From positions 265-6,613 of the forward strand of contig CAQCFX010000065.1 of NCBI GenBank assembly GCA_948766235.1: a stretch of DNA of 6,349 bases, given 5' to 3'. Shown in pieces: positions 1 to 4,589 of this stretch (its first letter is position 1; each line of letters begins with the position of its first letter). The DNA comes from an uncultured Oscillospiraceae bacterium (GTDB taxonomy: Bacteria; Bacillota; Clostridia; Oscillospirales; Oscillospiraceae). The position numbers were made by a program, and so were the translations under genes. The notes below the pieces were generated by a model. The model was not told the DNA's origin. It searched no databases and was given only the letters and a program-made list of their open reading frames with translations.

Positions 1-2
1 CT

Positions 3-1337
3 CAGCTGGAGGGCCTGGGGTACGCCGTGGAATACCGGGAGCTTGTAGCGGCGGACTACGGAGCGCCTACAACACGAAAGCGCTTTGTCCTGGTGGCAAG
101 GTGCGATGGGAAGAGCGTCGTATGGCCGGAGAGGACCCACGATAAGGAGGGGGCCAACGGCCTGCCGAAGTGGAGAGCGGCGGCGGAGGTTATCGACTGG
201 GCCCAGCCGTGCTACTCCATATTCGCCACAAAGGAGGAAATCAAGAGCCGGTACGGCGTCACAGTGGTAAGGCCACTGGCTGAAAACACGATGCGCCGCG
301 TGATTCGCGGGGTGGAAAAGTTCGTGATAAAGGCAAAGACGCCATACATCGTACCGTGGACTGTGACCAACACCTGCAACTCGGTGGGGAGCCAGGTAAC
401 GGACCTGGTGCATACCGTCACCACGGCGGGGAACCAACTGCTGTTATGTCCGACGTTGACTGCAATAGGCCAGACTGGCGGCGGAGATCGGGGAAGAGAC
501 ATTCGGGAACCGACACATACGACGGTATCAAAGGCGGAGGAATGTTTGGTTGGAGCAGTACTGATTCAGTATCACACGGAGCAGAGCGAGAACGTGCGGG
601 GGCAGAGCGTCGCAGAGACATTGCGGACCGTGGACGCCTCCAACCGATACGGGCTCGTGTCCGCGTGCCTGTCAAAATTTTATGGCGGAGTAGTTGGTGC
701 GGAAGTGCAGGCCCCGATGCCGACAGTAACGGCGATAGACCACAATGCGCTGATTGCTGCAAACCTGGTGGAGTATTACGGGAACGGGAACCCGTTGAAT
801 GTTTCGGAACCGATGCGGACTGTAACCTCCCATGACCGGGAAGCCCTGACGCTGACGCATATATGCGAGTTCAAGGGGCAGGACATCGGCCAGGAGCAGA
901 GAAAGCCCCTGCGGACCATTACGGCCAGTGCCGGAGAGTTTGCGGAAATCCGCACGGAAGTGCGGACCTACGGGCCGGGGGCGGATATGCGCCACTGGCC
1001 GGAGATACGGACACTGCTGAACCGCTTTTGCGGGTATGACCTGAAAGACAACGAGGCGCTGACGCTGAGCATAGACGGGACAGCCTATTTCGTTGCGGAC
1101 ATCGGCCTGCGGATGCTGACGCCCAGGGAGCTTTACAACGCTATGGGGTTTCCTCCTGACTACATCATAGACCGGGACTATACGGGCCGGGCATACGGGA
1201 AAAGCAAGCAGGTGGCGCGCTGCGGGAACGCGGTATGTCCGCCTATGGCAGAGGCCGTCGTGCGGGCCAACCTCCCGGAGTGGTGCGGGAAGAAGCTGCG
1301 GACGATGGAAGAGCTGGAAAGAGCGGTGTCGGCGTGA
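3..1337 (+). CDS. DNA cytosine-5 methyltransferase, C-terminal part (5' end cut by window)
   Basis: The enzyme transfers a methyl group from S-adenosylmethionine to C5 of cytosine in a specific DNA sequence. The frame is open from the first codon of the window, so the GTG at 27 is internal and the N-terminal half (SAM site, PCQ and ENV motifs) lies upstream. Numbering from codon 3, residues 17-27 (ADYGAPTTRKR) match motif VIII, with Thr replacing the usual Gln. Residues 369-387 (LTPRELYNAMGFPPDY) match motif IX and residues 408-423 (GNAVCPPMAEAVVRAN) match motif X. Between VIII and IX, where the target-recognition domain sits, there is a long region with six repeats. No restriction endonuclease is visible beside it, so it is probably a solitary, phage- or element-type methyltransferase protecting the element from host restriction. 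Its TGA overlaps the next gene's GTG. Family assignment is firm; target sequence is unknown. Confidence 0.95.
   Translation, partial: QLEGLGYAVEYRELVAADYGAPTTRKRFVLVARCDGKSVVWPERTHDKEGANGLPKWRAAAEVIDWAQPCYSIFATKEEIKSRYGVTVVRPLAENTMRRVIRGVEKFVIKAKTPYIVPWTVTNTCNSVGSQVTDLVHTVTTAGNQLLLCPTLTAIGQTGGGDRGRDIREPTHTTVSKAEECLVGAVLIQYHTEQSENVRGQSVAETLRTVDASNRYGLVSACLSKFYGGVVGAEVQAPMPTVTAIDHNALIAANLVEYYGNGNPLNVSEPMRTVTSHDREALTLTHICEFKGQDIGQEQRKPLRTITASAGEFAEIRTEVRTYGPGADMRHWPEIRTLLNRFCGYDLKDNEALTLSIDGTAYFVADIGLRMLTPRELYNAMGFPPDYIIDRDYTGRAYGKSKQVARCGNAVCPPMAEAVVRANLPEWCGKKLRTMEELERAVSA
387..950 (+). repeat. Six degenerate 32-36-residue protein repeats in the methyltransferase recognition region
   Basis: Within the methyltransferase a core of the form (P)-x-x-T-V/I-T-x-x-x-x-x-L recurs six times. 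Copies seen are VHTVTTAGNQLLL, THTTVSKAEECLV, LRTVDASNRYGLV, MPTVTAIDHNALI, MRTVTSHDREALT and LRTITASAGEFAEI. Counting from codon 3, the aligned Thr residues are 138, 174, 209, 241, 273 and 305, giving spacings of 36, 35, 32, 32 and 32. Segments between the cores often carry an aromatic-Gly pair (FYGG, YYGNG, FKGQ). At DNA level the copies are well diverged, so this is an old protein repeat and not a recent tandem duplication. Similar PxxTVT-type repeats occur in other phage-type C5 methyltransferases as far as I recall; their role here is inferred to be DNA recognition. Confidence 0.8.
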
Positions 1338-1903
1338 CAAGTGTTGTATTTTTGTGGGAAGAGCCGGATGGGAAACGGTGCTGGGAGGCCGTGAAAGAAG
1401 AGCAGTATACCGGGTTCCTGGTGCAGCTTTTGAACAGAGGCGTACACCCGGCAACGGTCATGGTAGCTTACGCCCCGATACTCTTCCGTTGGGTGTGGAA
1501 AAAATTCCACAAGGGGCTTTCTGACGTGTATTTTCAAAAAATCAATGAGGAAATATACGGGACCGAGCCAGCGCCGGAGAACGCACACAAGCCCGTCGAT
1601 GTTCCGGTAGAGCAGAAGCCGGAAACAAAATTCGGATGGATTGCGCCGGATGGGCGATTCTTTGGGTGCGGATACGGAGGCCATACCAGCGAGGCCAGGC
1701 GGATTGTCGGAGAGATTCGGGACATACGCGACCCGGAGCGCCACCTTGAAAATCTTGGGTGGGCAAAGGTATTCAAAGGTCTGGAGGCAAGAGAGCGATA
1801 CAGCGTCGGCATGGGAGAAGGGAAAAAGCTGACGGATGCCCAGTTGGTAGAGCTTCAAAGGATGGGCCTTGACAATGCGCACGGGGTATCGCTGTTGCTA
1901 TGA
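1334..1903 (+). CDS. Conserved mobile-element protein of unknown function (189 aa)
   Basis: I chose the GTG at 1334, which overlaps the methyltransferase TGA (GTGA) and has GGAAAG about 11 bases upstream. The in-frame ATG at 1235 would put the first 33 residues inside methyltransferase coding sequence and they look like out-of-frame translation. Residues 1-75 are mixed helical (FLVQLLNRGVHPATVMVAY at 29-46 region), residues 76-98 a polar linker, and residues 100-165 a compact domain with GWIAPDGRFFGCGYGGH (101-117), then ENLGWAKVF (139-147). The end, KLTDAQLVELQRMGLD (165-180), looks like a short helical tail. I recognise the GWIxPDGRFF...YGGH pattern as common in uncharacterised small proteins of clostridial phages and integrative elements. 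No catalytic motif is evident. Tight coupling to the methyltransferase suggests co-expression, not a proven joint function. Confidence 0.85.
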   Translation: MTSVVFLWEEPDGKRCWEAVKEEQYTGFLVQLLNRGVHPATVMVAYAPILFRWVWKKFHKGLSDVYFQKINEEIYGTEPAPENAHKPVDVPVEQKPETKFGWIAPDGRFFGCGYGGHTSEARRIVGEIRDIRDPERHLENLGWAKVFKGLEARERYSVGMGEGKKLTDAQLVELQRMGLDNAHGVSLLL

Positions 1904-2082
1904 AGAAGAAAAGAAGCAAGCCGCCCGCCAATGCCACGGCCTGGTGCGCCCTGCATGAACGGCTGATGAACGACGTTTACATACGGCGGCGGGGGTGCGT
2001 GATGCGGCGGTGCAAGCACCTACACTGGCTGAACGGCGAGGGACGGAAACATGATGGATACCCGGTAAACGGGTCCAAATAA
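1900..2082 (+). CDS. Small Cys/His-rich protein, possible zinc-binding (60 aa)
   Basis: The ATG overlaps the previous stop as ATGA and no strong ribosome binding site precedes it, so translation is probably coupled. The protein is strongly basic and has C16-x2-H19, then C33-x4-C38 followed by H40 and H42. This spacing could make a single small zinc site, with a Lys/Arg-rich stretch between the two halves. That is consistent with nucleic-acid binding, but it is inference from composition only. I recall similar short CxLH...CxxxxCxxL proteins in clostridial mobile elements without assigned function. It ends with TAA directly abutting an ATG at 2083. Confidence 0.7.
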   Translation: MKKKRSKPPANATAWCALHERLMNDVYIRRRGCVMRRCKHLHWLNGEGRKHDGYPVNGSK

Positions 2083-2103
2083 ATGAGAAGTGAGGAAAAG
2101 AAC

Positions 2104-2682
2104 ATGGTAGACATCAAAGGGTTGGACAAGGCGCGGGTCCTGAAAGCGCTGTATGACCACAGCCACGTCCAGGGGAGCGGATTCTTGCAGGCCGTCCCCG
2201 ATGGGGTGGTAACGGCGGAGCATTGCGCCGAGCTGCTGGAGAAGCACAACTATTTCGACTACCTGCACGGGCGGGTGCTGAAAGTGGACCTGTCCGGGGA
2301 CGAGTTCGACGAGCGCCTGTATGACCGGGACTGCGGCGAGGGTGCCGCACAGCGGGCCGTCGATTCCATCCGGGACGAGACGGAGGACGGCGAGAACGCC
2401 GCCGGAAACGCGGAGAGCGAGAAGAAGGAGCCGTCTTTGGAAGAGCAGGCGGAAATGACGAAGGAAGCCGTTGACAAAATCCTGAACATCTTGAAGGAGC
2501 TTCCGCCCGCCAGTTTTGCCGTCGCCTGCATGACGCTGAAAATGGTGCTGGGGCCGGGGCCGATGGGCGGAATGTCCGCGCTGCTGATGATGGGCGGGCC
2601 GTCCGCGCCGTCGCCGTTCAGGACCACGGAAAAGCCGTTCGGCTGGCCGACCGGGATGGGGCCGCGCGGGCGGTTCGGATAA
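2104..2682 (+). CDS. Conserved protein of unknown function with Gly/Met/Pro-rich C-terminal tail (192 aa)
   Basis: Two starts are possible: ATG 2083, directly after the upstream TAA, or ATG 2104. I prefer 2104 because GAGG (2092-2095) lies 8 bases before it and the product then starts MVDIKGLDKARVLKALYDHS, which looks like the true family N-terminus. Residues 1-88 form a conserved domain with HVQG (21-24), YFDYLHGRVLKVDLSGDEFD (50-69) and YDRDCGEGAAQRA (73-85). I recognise this pattern from clostridial phage and element proteins of unknown function. Residues 89-118 are acidic and charged. Residues 115-148 are predicted helical and amphipathic, and 149-192 is a low-complexity Gly/Met/Pro tail (GPGPMGGMSALLMMGG). 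The tail may be disordered or an assembly surface. It is the last gene before the non-coding gap. Confidence 0.85.
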   Translation: MVDIKGLDKARVLKALYDHSHVQGSGFLQAVPDGVVTAEHCAELLEKHNYFDYLHGRVLKVDLSGDEFDERLYDRDCGEGAAQRAVDSIRDETEDGENAAGNAESEKKEPSLEEQAEMTKEAVDKILNILKELPPASFAVACMTLKMVLGPGPMGGMSALLMMGGPSAPSPFRTTEKPFGWPTGMGPRGRFG

Positions 2683-2724
2683 AAGAAAACGCCCTGCGCA
2701 AGCCTCCTACAGCTTGCGCAGGGC
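2681..2724 (-). terminator. Intrinsic terminator, functional orientation on minus strand
   Basis: Arms GCCCTGCGCAAGC (2691-2703) and its perfect complement (2712-2724) form a 13-bp GC-rich stem with an 8-base loop. On the minus strand the stem is followed at once by GTTTTCTTTT (2690-2681), a good U-tract. On the plus strand the following bases are GGACGCCCC, with no U-tract, so it should not terminate the upstream operon efficiently, although the stem would form in readthrough RNA. The plus-strand loop contains CTCCT, complementary to a Shine-Dalgarno core. Confidence 0.7.
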
Positions 2725-2755
2725 GGACGCCCCGGAGGGCGACAATCAAGTACAC
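2681..2755 (-). ncRNA. Candidate ~75-nt antisense RNA upstream of rep (ctRNA-like)
   Basis: On the minus strand all parts of a short RNA gene are in order. A TGTGG-TACAAT box (2771-2761) is followed about 6-8 bases later by possible start bases G2755 or G2753. Next comes a hairpin with stem CGCCC/GGGCG (2741-2737 with 2732-2728) closed by UCCG, a stable UNCG-class tetraloop only when read on this strand. The RNA would end in a 13-bp hairpin with loop UGUAGGAG and the tail GTTTTCTTTT. The RNA would be fully complementary to the leader of any transcript reading from the 2104 gene into rep. In rolling-circle plasmids such as pMV158 and pT181, antisense RNAs in this position limit Rep synthesis. 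That function here is inferred from position and architecture. Confidence 0.5.
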
Positions 2756-2779
2756 AACATATTGTACCACACTCCGGGG
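2730..2779. repeat. Nested inverted repeat (8 bp outer, 5 bp inner)
   Basis: CCCCGGAG at 2730-2737 is perfectly complementary to CTCCGGGG at 2772-2779, separated by 34 bases. Inside, GTACA (2750-2754) pairs with TGTAC (2763-2767) around an 8-base AT-rich loop. The left outer arm also takes part in the short CGCCC/GGGCG hairpin (2728-2732 with 2737-2741), so the two folds exclude each other. That allows a switch between structures in RNA, or a cruciform in DNA. The inner repeat covers the minus-strand -10 box. Confidence 0.65.
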
Positions 2780-2789
2780 ACACATACAA
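2761..2789 (-). promoter_or_regulatory. Candidate sigma-A promoter with extended -10, minus strand
   Basis: Read on the minus strand, -10 TACAAT (2766-2761) matches TATAAT at five of six positions. It is preceded by TGTGG, which fits the Gram-positive TRTGn extended -10 element. Exactly 17 bases upstream lies TTGTAT (2789-2784), a weak -35 that keeps TTG. Extended -10 promoters tolerate weak -35 boxes. There is no minus-strand protein gene to serve, which is why a small RNA is proposed. The -35 lies in one arm of the 2783-2829 inverted repeat and the -10 in one arm of the 2750-2767 repeat, so both could be operator sites. Confidence 0.55.
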
Positions 2790-2829
2790 GAGGGAAACCA
2801 TGCGCGGCGGCGCATTTCGGGCTTGTATG
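2783..2829. repeat. Nested inverted repeat just upstream of rep (8 bp outer, 6 bp inner)
   Basis: CATACAAG (2783-2790) is perfectly complementary to CTTGTATG (2822-2829). Within it ATGCGC (2800-2805) pairs with GCGCAT (2810-2815) around a GGCG loop. It ends 39 bases before the Rep start codon. It could be an operator, a leader hairpin, or part of a double-strand origin bound by the Rep protein; HUH Reps commonly bind hairpins near their own gene. No nick site can be named from the sequence. Confidence 0.6.
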
Positions 2830-2850
2830 GGATAGTAACTTAACGACCAC

Positions 2851-2860
2851 GGGGGAGGTG
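2851..2860 (+). promoter_or_regulatory. Strong ribosome binding site of the Rep-like gene
   Basis: GGGGGAGGTG ends 8 bases before the ATG at 2869 and fixes that start. It is one of the strongest sites in the window. Its GGAGG core (2854-2858) is complementary to the CCTCC at 2703-2707, which on the plus strand sits at the end of the 13-bp hairpin and in its loop, so a long-range pairing that masks it is conceivable. Confidence 0.8.
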
Positions 2861-2868
2861 CTATCGGT

Positions 2869-3687
2869 ATGCGTACCGTGTACCGGGAGAAGAAGTATAC
2901 CTGCGGGGAATACCTGGACGTGTTCATCTACCCCGTCTTTGAGACAGGGAAGCACAGGGGCGGGAAGCGAGAGAAAAGAAAGCCGTCCACGGAGGCCCAA
3001 AAGAAGCTCAACCAGAGGCACCGGGAAGAGAAGCTGGTCCGCCTCCTTCGCGCCAACTTCACACCGGAGGACCTGGAAATCCACCTGACCTACCGGGGGA
3101 AGCAGCCAGAGAGCGACGAGGAAGCCGCCCGCAATCAGCGCAACTACATCCGGCGGATTCAGCGCCTGCGGAAAAAGATGGGTCTGCCGCCCCTGAAATA
3201 CATAGCCGTGACCGAGCGGGGAAAACGGGGCGGGCGCTATCACCACCACATTACCGTCAACGGCGGGGTTGATCGGGATACCCTGGAAAGTATGTGGGAA
3301 TACGGCTACGCCAATTCCCGCCGCCTGCAATTCACCGAGGACGGGCTTGCCGGGCTGGGAAATTACATCGTGAAGTCTCCTGTGGGGAAAAAGGCATGGA
3401 CGGCCTCTAAAAACCTGGTGGACCCGGAGCCGGTGACAAGGGACGGGCGCATATCCGGGAGAAAAGCGCGGGAGCTGGCAAAGAGCCTGGAGAGCGGGGA
3501 GAAATTCGCAAAGTTTGAGCGCCTTTATCCAGGTTATCTTTTGTCCGGGGCAGAGGCTTTTCACAACGACGTGAACGGCGGGTGCTACCTGGTGGCCCGG
3601 TTCTACCGGGAGGATGGGAAGTTTATCCGCACGAAGCAAAAACCGAAGCAGAAGAAACGGGAAGGGAGGAAACCGAAAAATGAATAG
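2869..3687 (+). CDS. HUH-endonuclease Rep-like protein (rolling-circle replication-associated), 272 aa
   Basis: Proteins of this kind nick one DNA strand at an origin through a Tyr and start rolling-circle replication. Visible motifs in order are HLTYRG (72-77, motif 1 type), TERGKRGGRYHHH (115-127) containing the H-x-H metal site (H125, H127) with E116 nearby, and NYIVK (165-169), a Y-x-x-K motif with candidate nucleophile Y166 and K169. The first 60 residues and the C-terminal 25 are strongly basic, and residues 81-103 form a charged helix. One Tyr in the motif suits ssDNA-virus and plasmid type Reps; relaxases are usually far longer. NCBI-style names would be rolling circle replication-associated protein. 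It follows the structured gap with an excellent ribosome binding site and overlaps the next gene by 8 bases. The family is clear; whether it replicates this element is inferred. Confidence 0.88.
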   Translation: MRTVYREKKYTCGEYLDVFIYPVFETGKHRGGKREKRKPSTEAQKKLNQRHREEKLVRLLRANFTPEDLEIHLTYRGKQPESDEEAARNQRNYIRRIQRLRKKMGLPPLKYIAVTERGKRGGRYHHHITVNGGVDRDTLESMWEYGYANSRRLQFTEDGLAGLGNYIVKSPVGKKAWTASKNLVDPEPVTRDGRISGRKARELAKSLESGEKFAKFERLYPGYLLSGAEAFHNDVNGGCYLVARFYREDGKFIRTKQKPKQKKREGRKPKNE

Positions 3688-3847
3688 TGCGAAAGAGATG
3701 CTGAAAATGGCAAAGGCCCTGCGGGAAGCTGCGGATTCTGCGGAAAAGCTGGCGGAAGTAATGGAGAACAAGGACAGCACGGAGAAGGAAATCGAGGATG
3801 CCACCAAAGATTTTGCCTGGCAGATGGTGAAAATGCAGACCTTGTGA
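3680..3847 (+). CDS. Tiny helical protein of unknown function (55 aa)
   Basis: The ATG at 3680 overlaps the Rep gene's end by 8 bases and is preceded by GGGAGGA (3664-3670) nine bases upstream. An upstream in-frame ATG at 3614 would add 22 residues lying wholly in Rep coding sequence, so it is rejected. The product begins MNSAKEMLKMAKALREAADS and is almost all predicted helix with alternating Lys/Glu and Leu/Ala/Met, so a short coiled coil or helical hairpin is likely. No family is recognised. Coupling to Rep suggests co-production, perhaps as an accessory or regulatory partner, but nothing in the sequence proves it. Confidence 0.7.
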   Translation: MNSAKEMLKMAKALREAADSAEKLAEVMENKDSTEKEIEDATKDFAWQMVKMQTL

Positions 3848-3864
3848 GAAGGGAGGAAAACAGA

Positions 3865-4053
3865 ATGAGCATGGTAGAGCTGCCCGGCGGCGGGTGCGCC
3901 ACGGAGAGCGAGGCGCTGACAGCGCTGGCGGCGGAAGCCAAAAAGCGGGGTATCAGCTATGGGAATCTGATAGCCAGCACAAGCGGCTGGGAGCAGGACG
4001 AGATCATCCGGGACTACTGCGCGTCGAAGCGGAGGAACAGGAGGAAAAAGTGA
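3865..4053 (+). CDS. Small conserved element protein of unknown function (62 aa)
   Basis: ATG 3865 lies 8 bases after GGGAGG (3851-3856). The GTG at 3844 in the same frame has no such site, and an ATG at 3871 is a less well-spaced alternative. Residues 16-31 (EALTALAAEAKKRGIS) and 32-52 (YGNLIASTSGWEQDEIIRDYC) look like three short helices. This could fit a minimal helix-turn-helix fold, followed by a basic tail KRRNRRKK. I recognise the GISYGxL...WEQDEII pattern from clostridial mobile elements but know no function. Its TGA overlaps the next ATG (TGATG). Confidence 0.75.
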   Translation: MSMVELPGGGCATESEALTALAAEAKKRGISYGNLIASTSGWEQDEIIRDYCASKRRNRRKK

Positions 4054-4586
4054 TGGGCGTGGACGTGAAGGACCTGCCGCCCGCATATCAGGCCCAGGCT
4101 TTGCGGAAGTGGGCGGAGCAGGAGCGGAAAAAGAAGCGCCTGCCTCTCCCCTGCCCTGCCGACGCCGGGCCGGGGAAGCCCGCCAAGTATCACAATAAGC
4201 CCACCGAGCGGGTGACAGCCGCCGGGAACGTCCTACGGTTTGACAGCCGGAAGGAGGCGCTGCGGTATGACGAGCTGGCCGCGCTGGAGCAGGCCGGGAA
4301 AATCAGGGAGCTGCGGATGCAGGTGGACTTTACCTTGCAGGAAGCCTTCACGGACGGCGAAGGGCGGCGGGTGCGGGCCATCCGGTACAGGGCGGATTTT
4401 ACCTATCGGCGGAAACCGCGCTGGCCGTTGCCGTCAATGGACCCTGGAGAATTTGCGGACAAGATGAAATGGGAATGGCCGCTGGTGGTGGAGGACGTGA
4501 AGAGCCGGGCAACCCGTACAAAAGAGTACATCATGAAGCGCAAGCTAATGAAGGAGCGTTTTAATATCGACATTCAGGAGGTGTAA
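4053..4586 (+). CDS. DUF1064 family protein, PD-(D/E)XK nuclease fold (177 aa)
   Basis: The start ATG overlaps the previous stop as TGATG and has AGGAGG (4039-4044) eight bases upstream, so the longer frame back to 3894 is not used. DUF1064 signatures are KYHNKPT (45-51), FDSRKEALRYDEL (63-75), YRADFTY (112-118) and VVEDVKS (145-151), ending with a helix containing YIMKRKLMKERF (159-170). The family belongs to the PD-(D/E)XK nuclease-like superfamily; candidate catalytic residues are E69, D115, D148 and K150. Such proteins are common in Gram-positive phages and elements next to replication genes, and may process branched or broken DNA, though the activity is not established to my knowledge. 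Residues 119-143, rich in Trp, Pro and Met, look like an insertion between the two core strands. Residues 1-44 are an extra basic N-terminal segment. Confidence 0.9.
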   Translation: MGVDVKDLPPAYQAQALRKWAEQERKKKRLPLPCPADAGPGKPAKYHNKPTERVTAAGNVLRFDSRKEALRYDELAALEQAGKIRELRMQVDFTLQEAFTDGEGRRVRAIRYRADFTYRRKPRWPLPSMDPGEFADKMKWEWPLVVEDVKSRATRTKEYIMKRKLMKERFNIDIQEV

Positions 4587-4589
4587 TGC

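Larger units (their letters stand above)
2683..2868. other. Structured 186-base non-coding gap before the Rep-like gene
   Basis: This is the only gap above 10 bases in the window. It is packed with inverted repeats: a perfect 13-bp hairpin (2691-2703 with 2712-2724), an 8-bp repeat (2730-2737 with 2772-2779) enclosing a 5-bp one (2750-2754 with 2763-2767), and an 8-bp repeat (2783-2790 with 2822-2829) enclosing a 6-bp hairpin (2800-2805 with 2810-2815). It also carries locally AT-rich sequence around 2750-2766, unlike the GC-rich surroundings. I see no convincing short coding sequence. Candidate contents are a minus-strand small RNA, operators, and possibly a rolling-circle double-strand origin, listed separately. 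Confidence 0.8.

Noticed and set aside
387..950. Recent DNA tandem repeat or CRISPR-like array in the methyltransferase
   Set aside because: The periodicity is clear at protein level but the nucleotide copies are strongly diverged and fully coding, with no spacer-repeat pattern.
1235..1333. Upstream ATG start for the 189-aa protein
   Set aside because: The added 33 residues overlap methyltransferase motif X coding sequence and look like random Gly/Arg-rich translation; the GTGA junction at 1334 fits the coupling pattern of the rest of the operon.
672..1454. 260-codon minus-strand open frame over the methyltransferase
   Set aside because: Arg/Pro/His-rich with no family resemblance, opposite a firmly identified gene; shadow frame.
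2762..2790. Plus-strand promoter TTGTAC-17-TACAAG for rep
   Set aside because: Only three of six and four of six consensus matches and no extended -10; it may be a by-product of the inverted repeats. It is kept as a possibility but not annotated.
2714..3088. 124-codon plus-strand frame crossing the gap into rep
   Set aside because: It runs out of frame with Rep through the structured gap, is Arg/Ser/Thr-rich and has no ribosome binding site.
3894..4052. Longer N-terminus for the DUF1064 protein
   Set aside because: The extra residues come from the wrong frame of the 62-aa gene; AGGAGG and the TGATG junction set the start at 4053.
2746..4086. Long 446-codon open frame on the minus strand
   Set aside because: It lies opposite Rep and the small genes, which have recognisable motifs and ribosome binding sites. 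Its translation is Pro/Leu/Phe-rich without domains, as expected for the complement of GC-rich genes.
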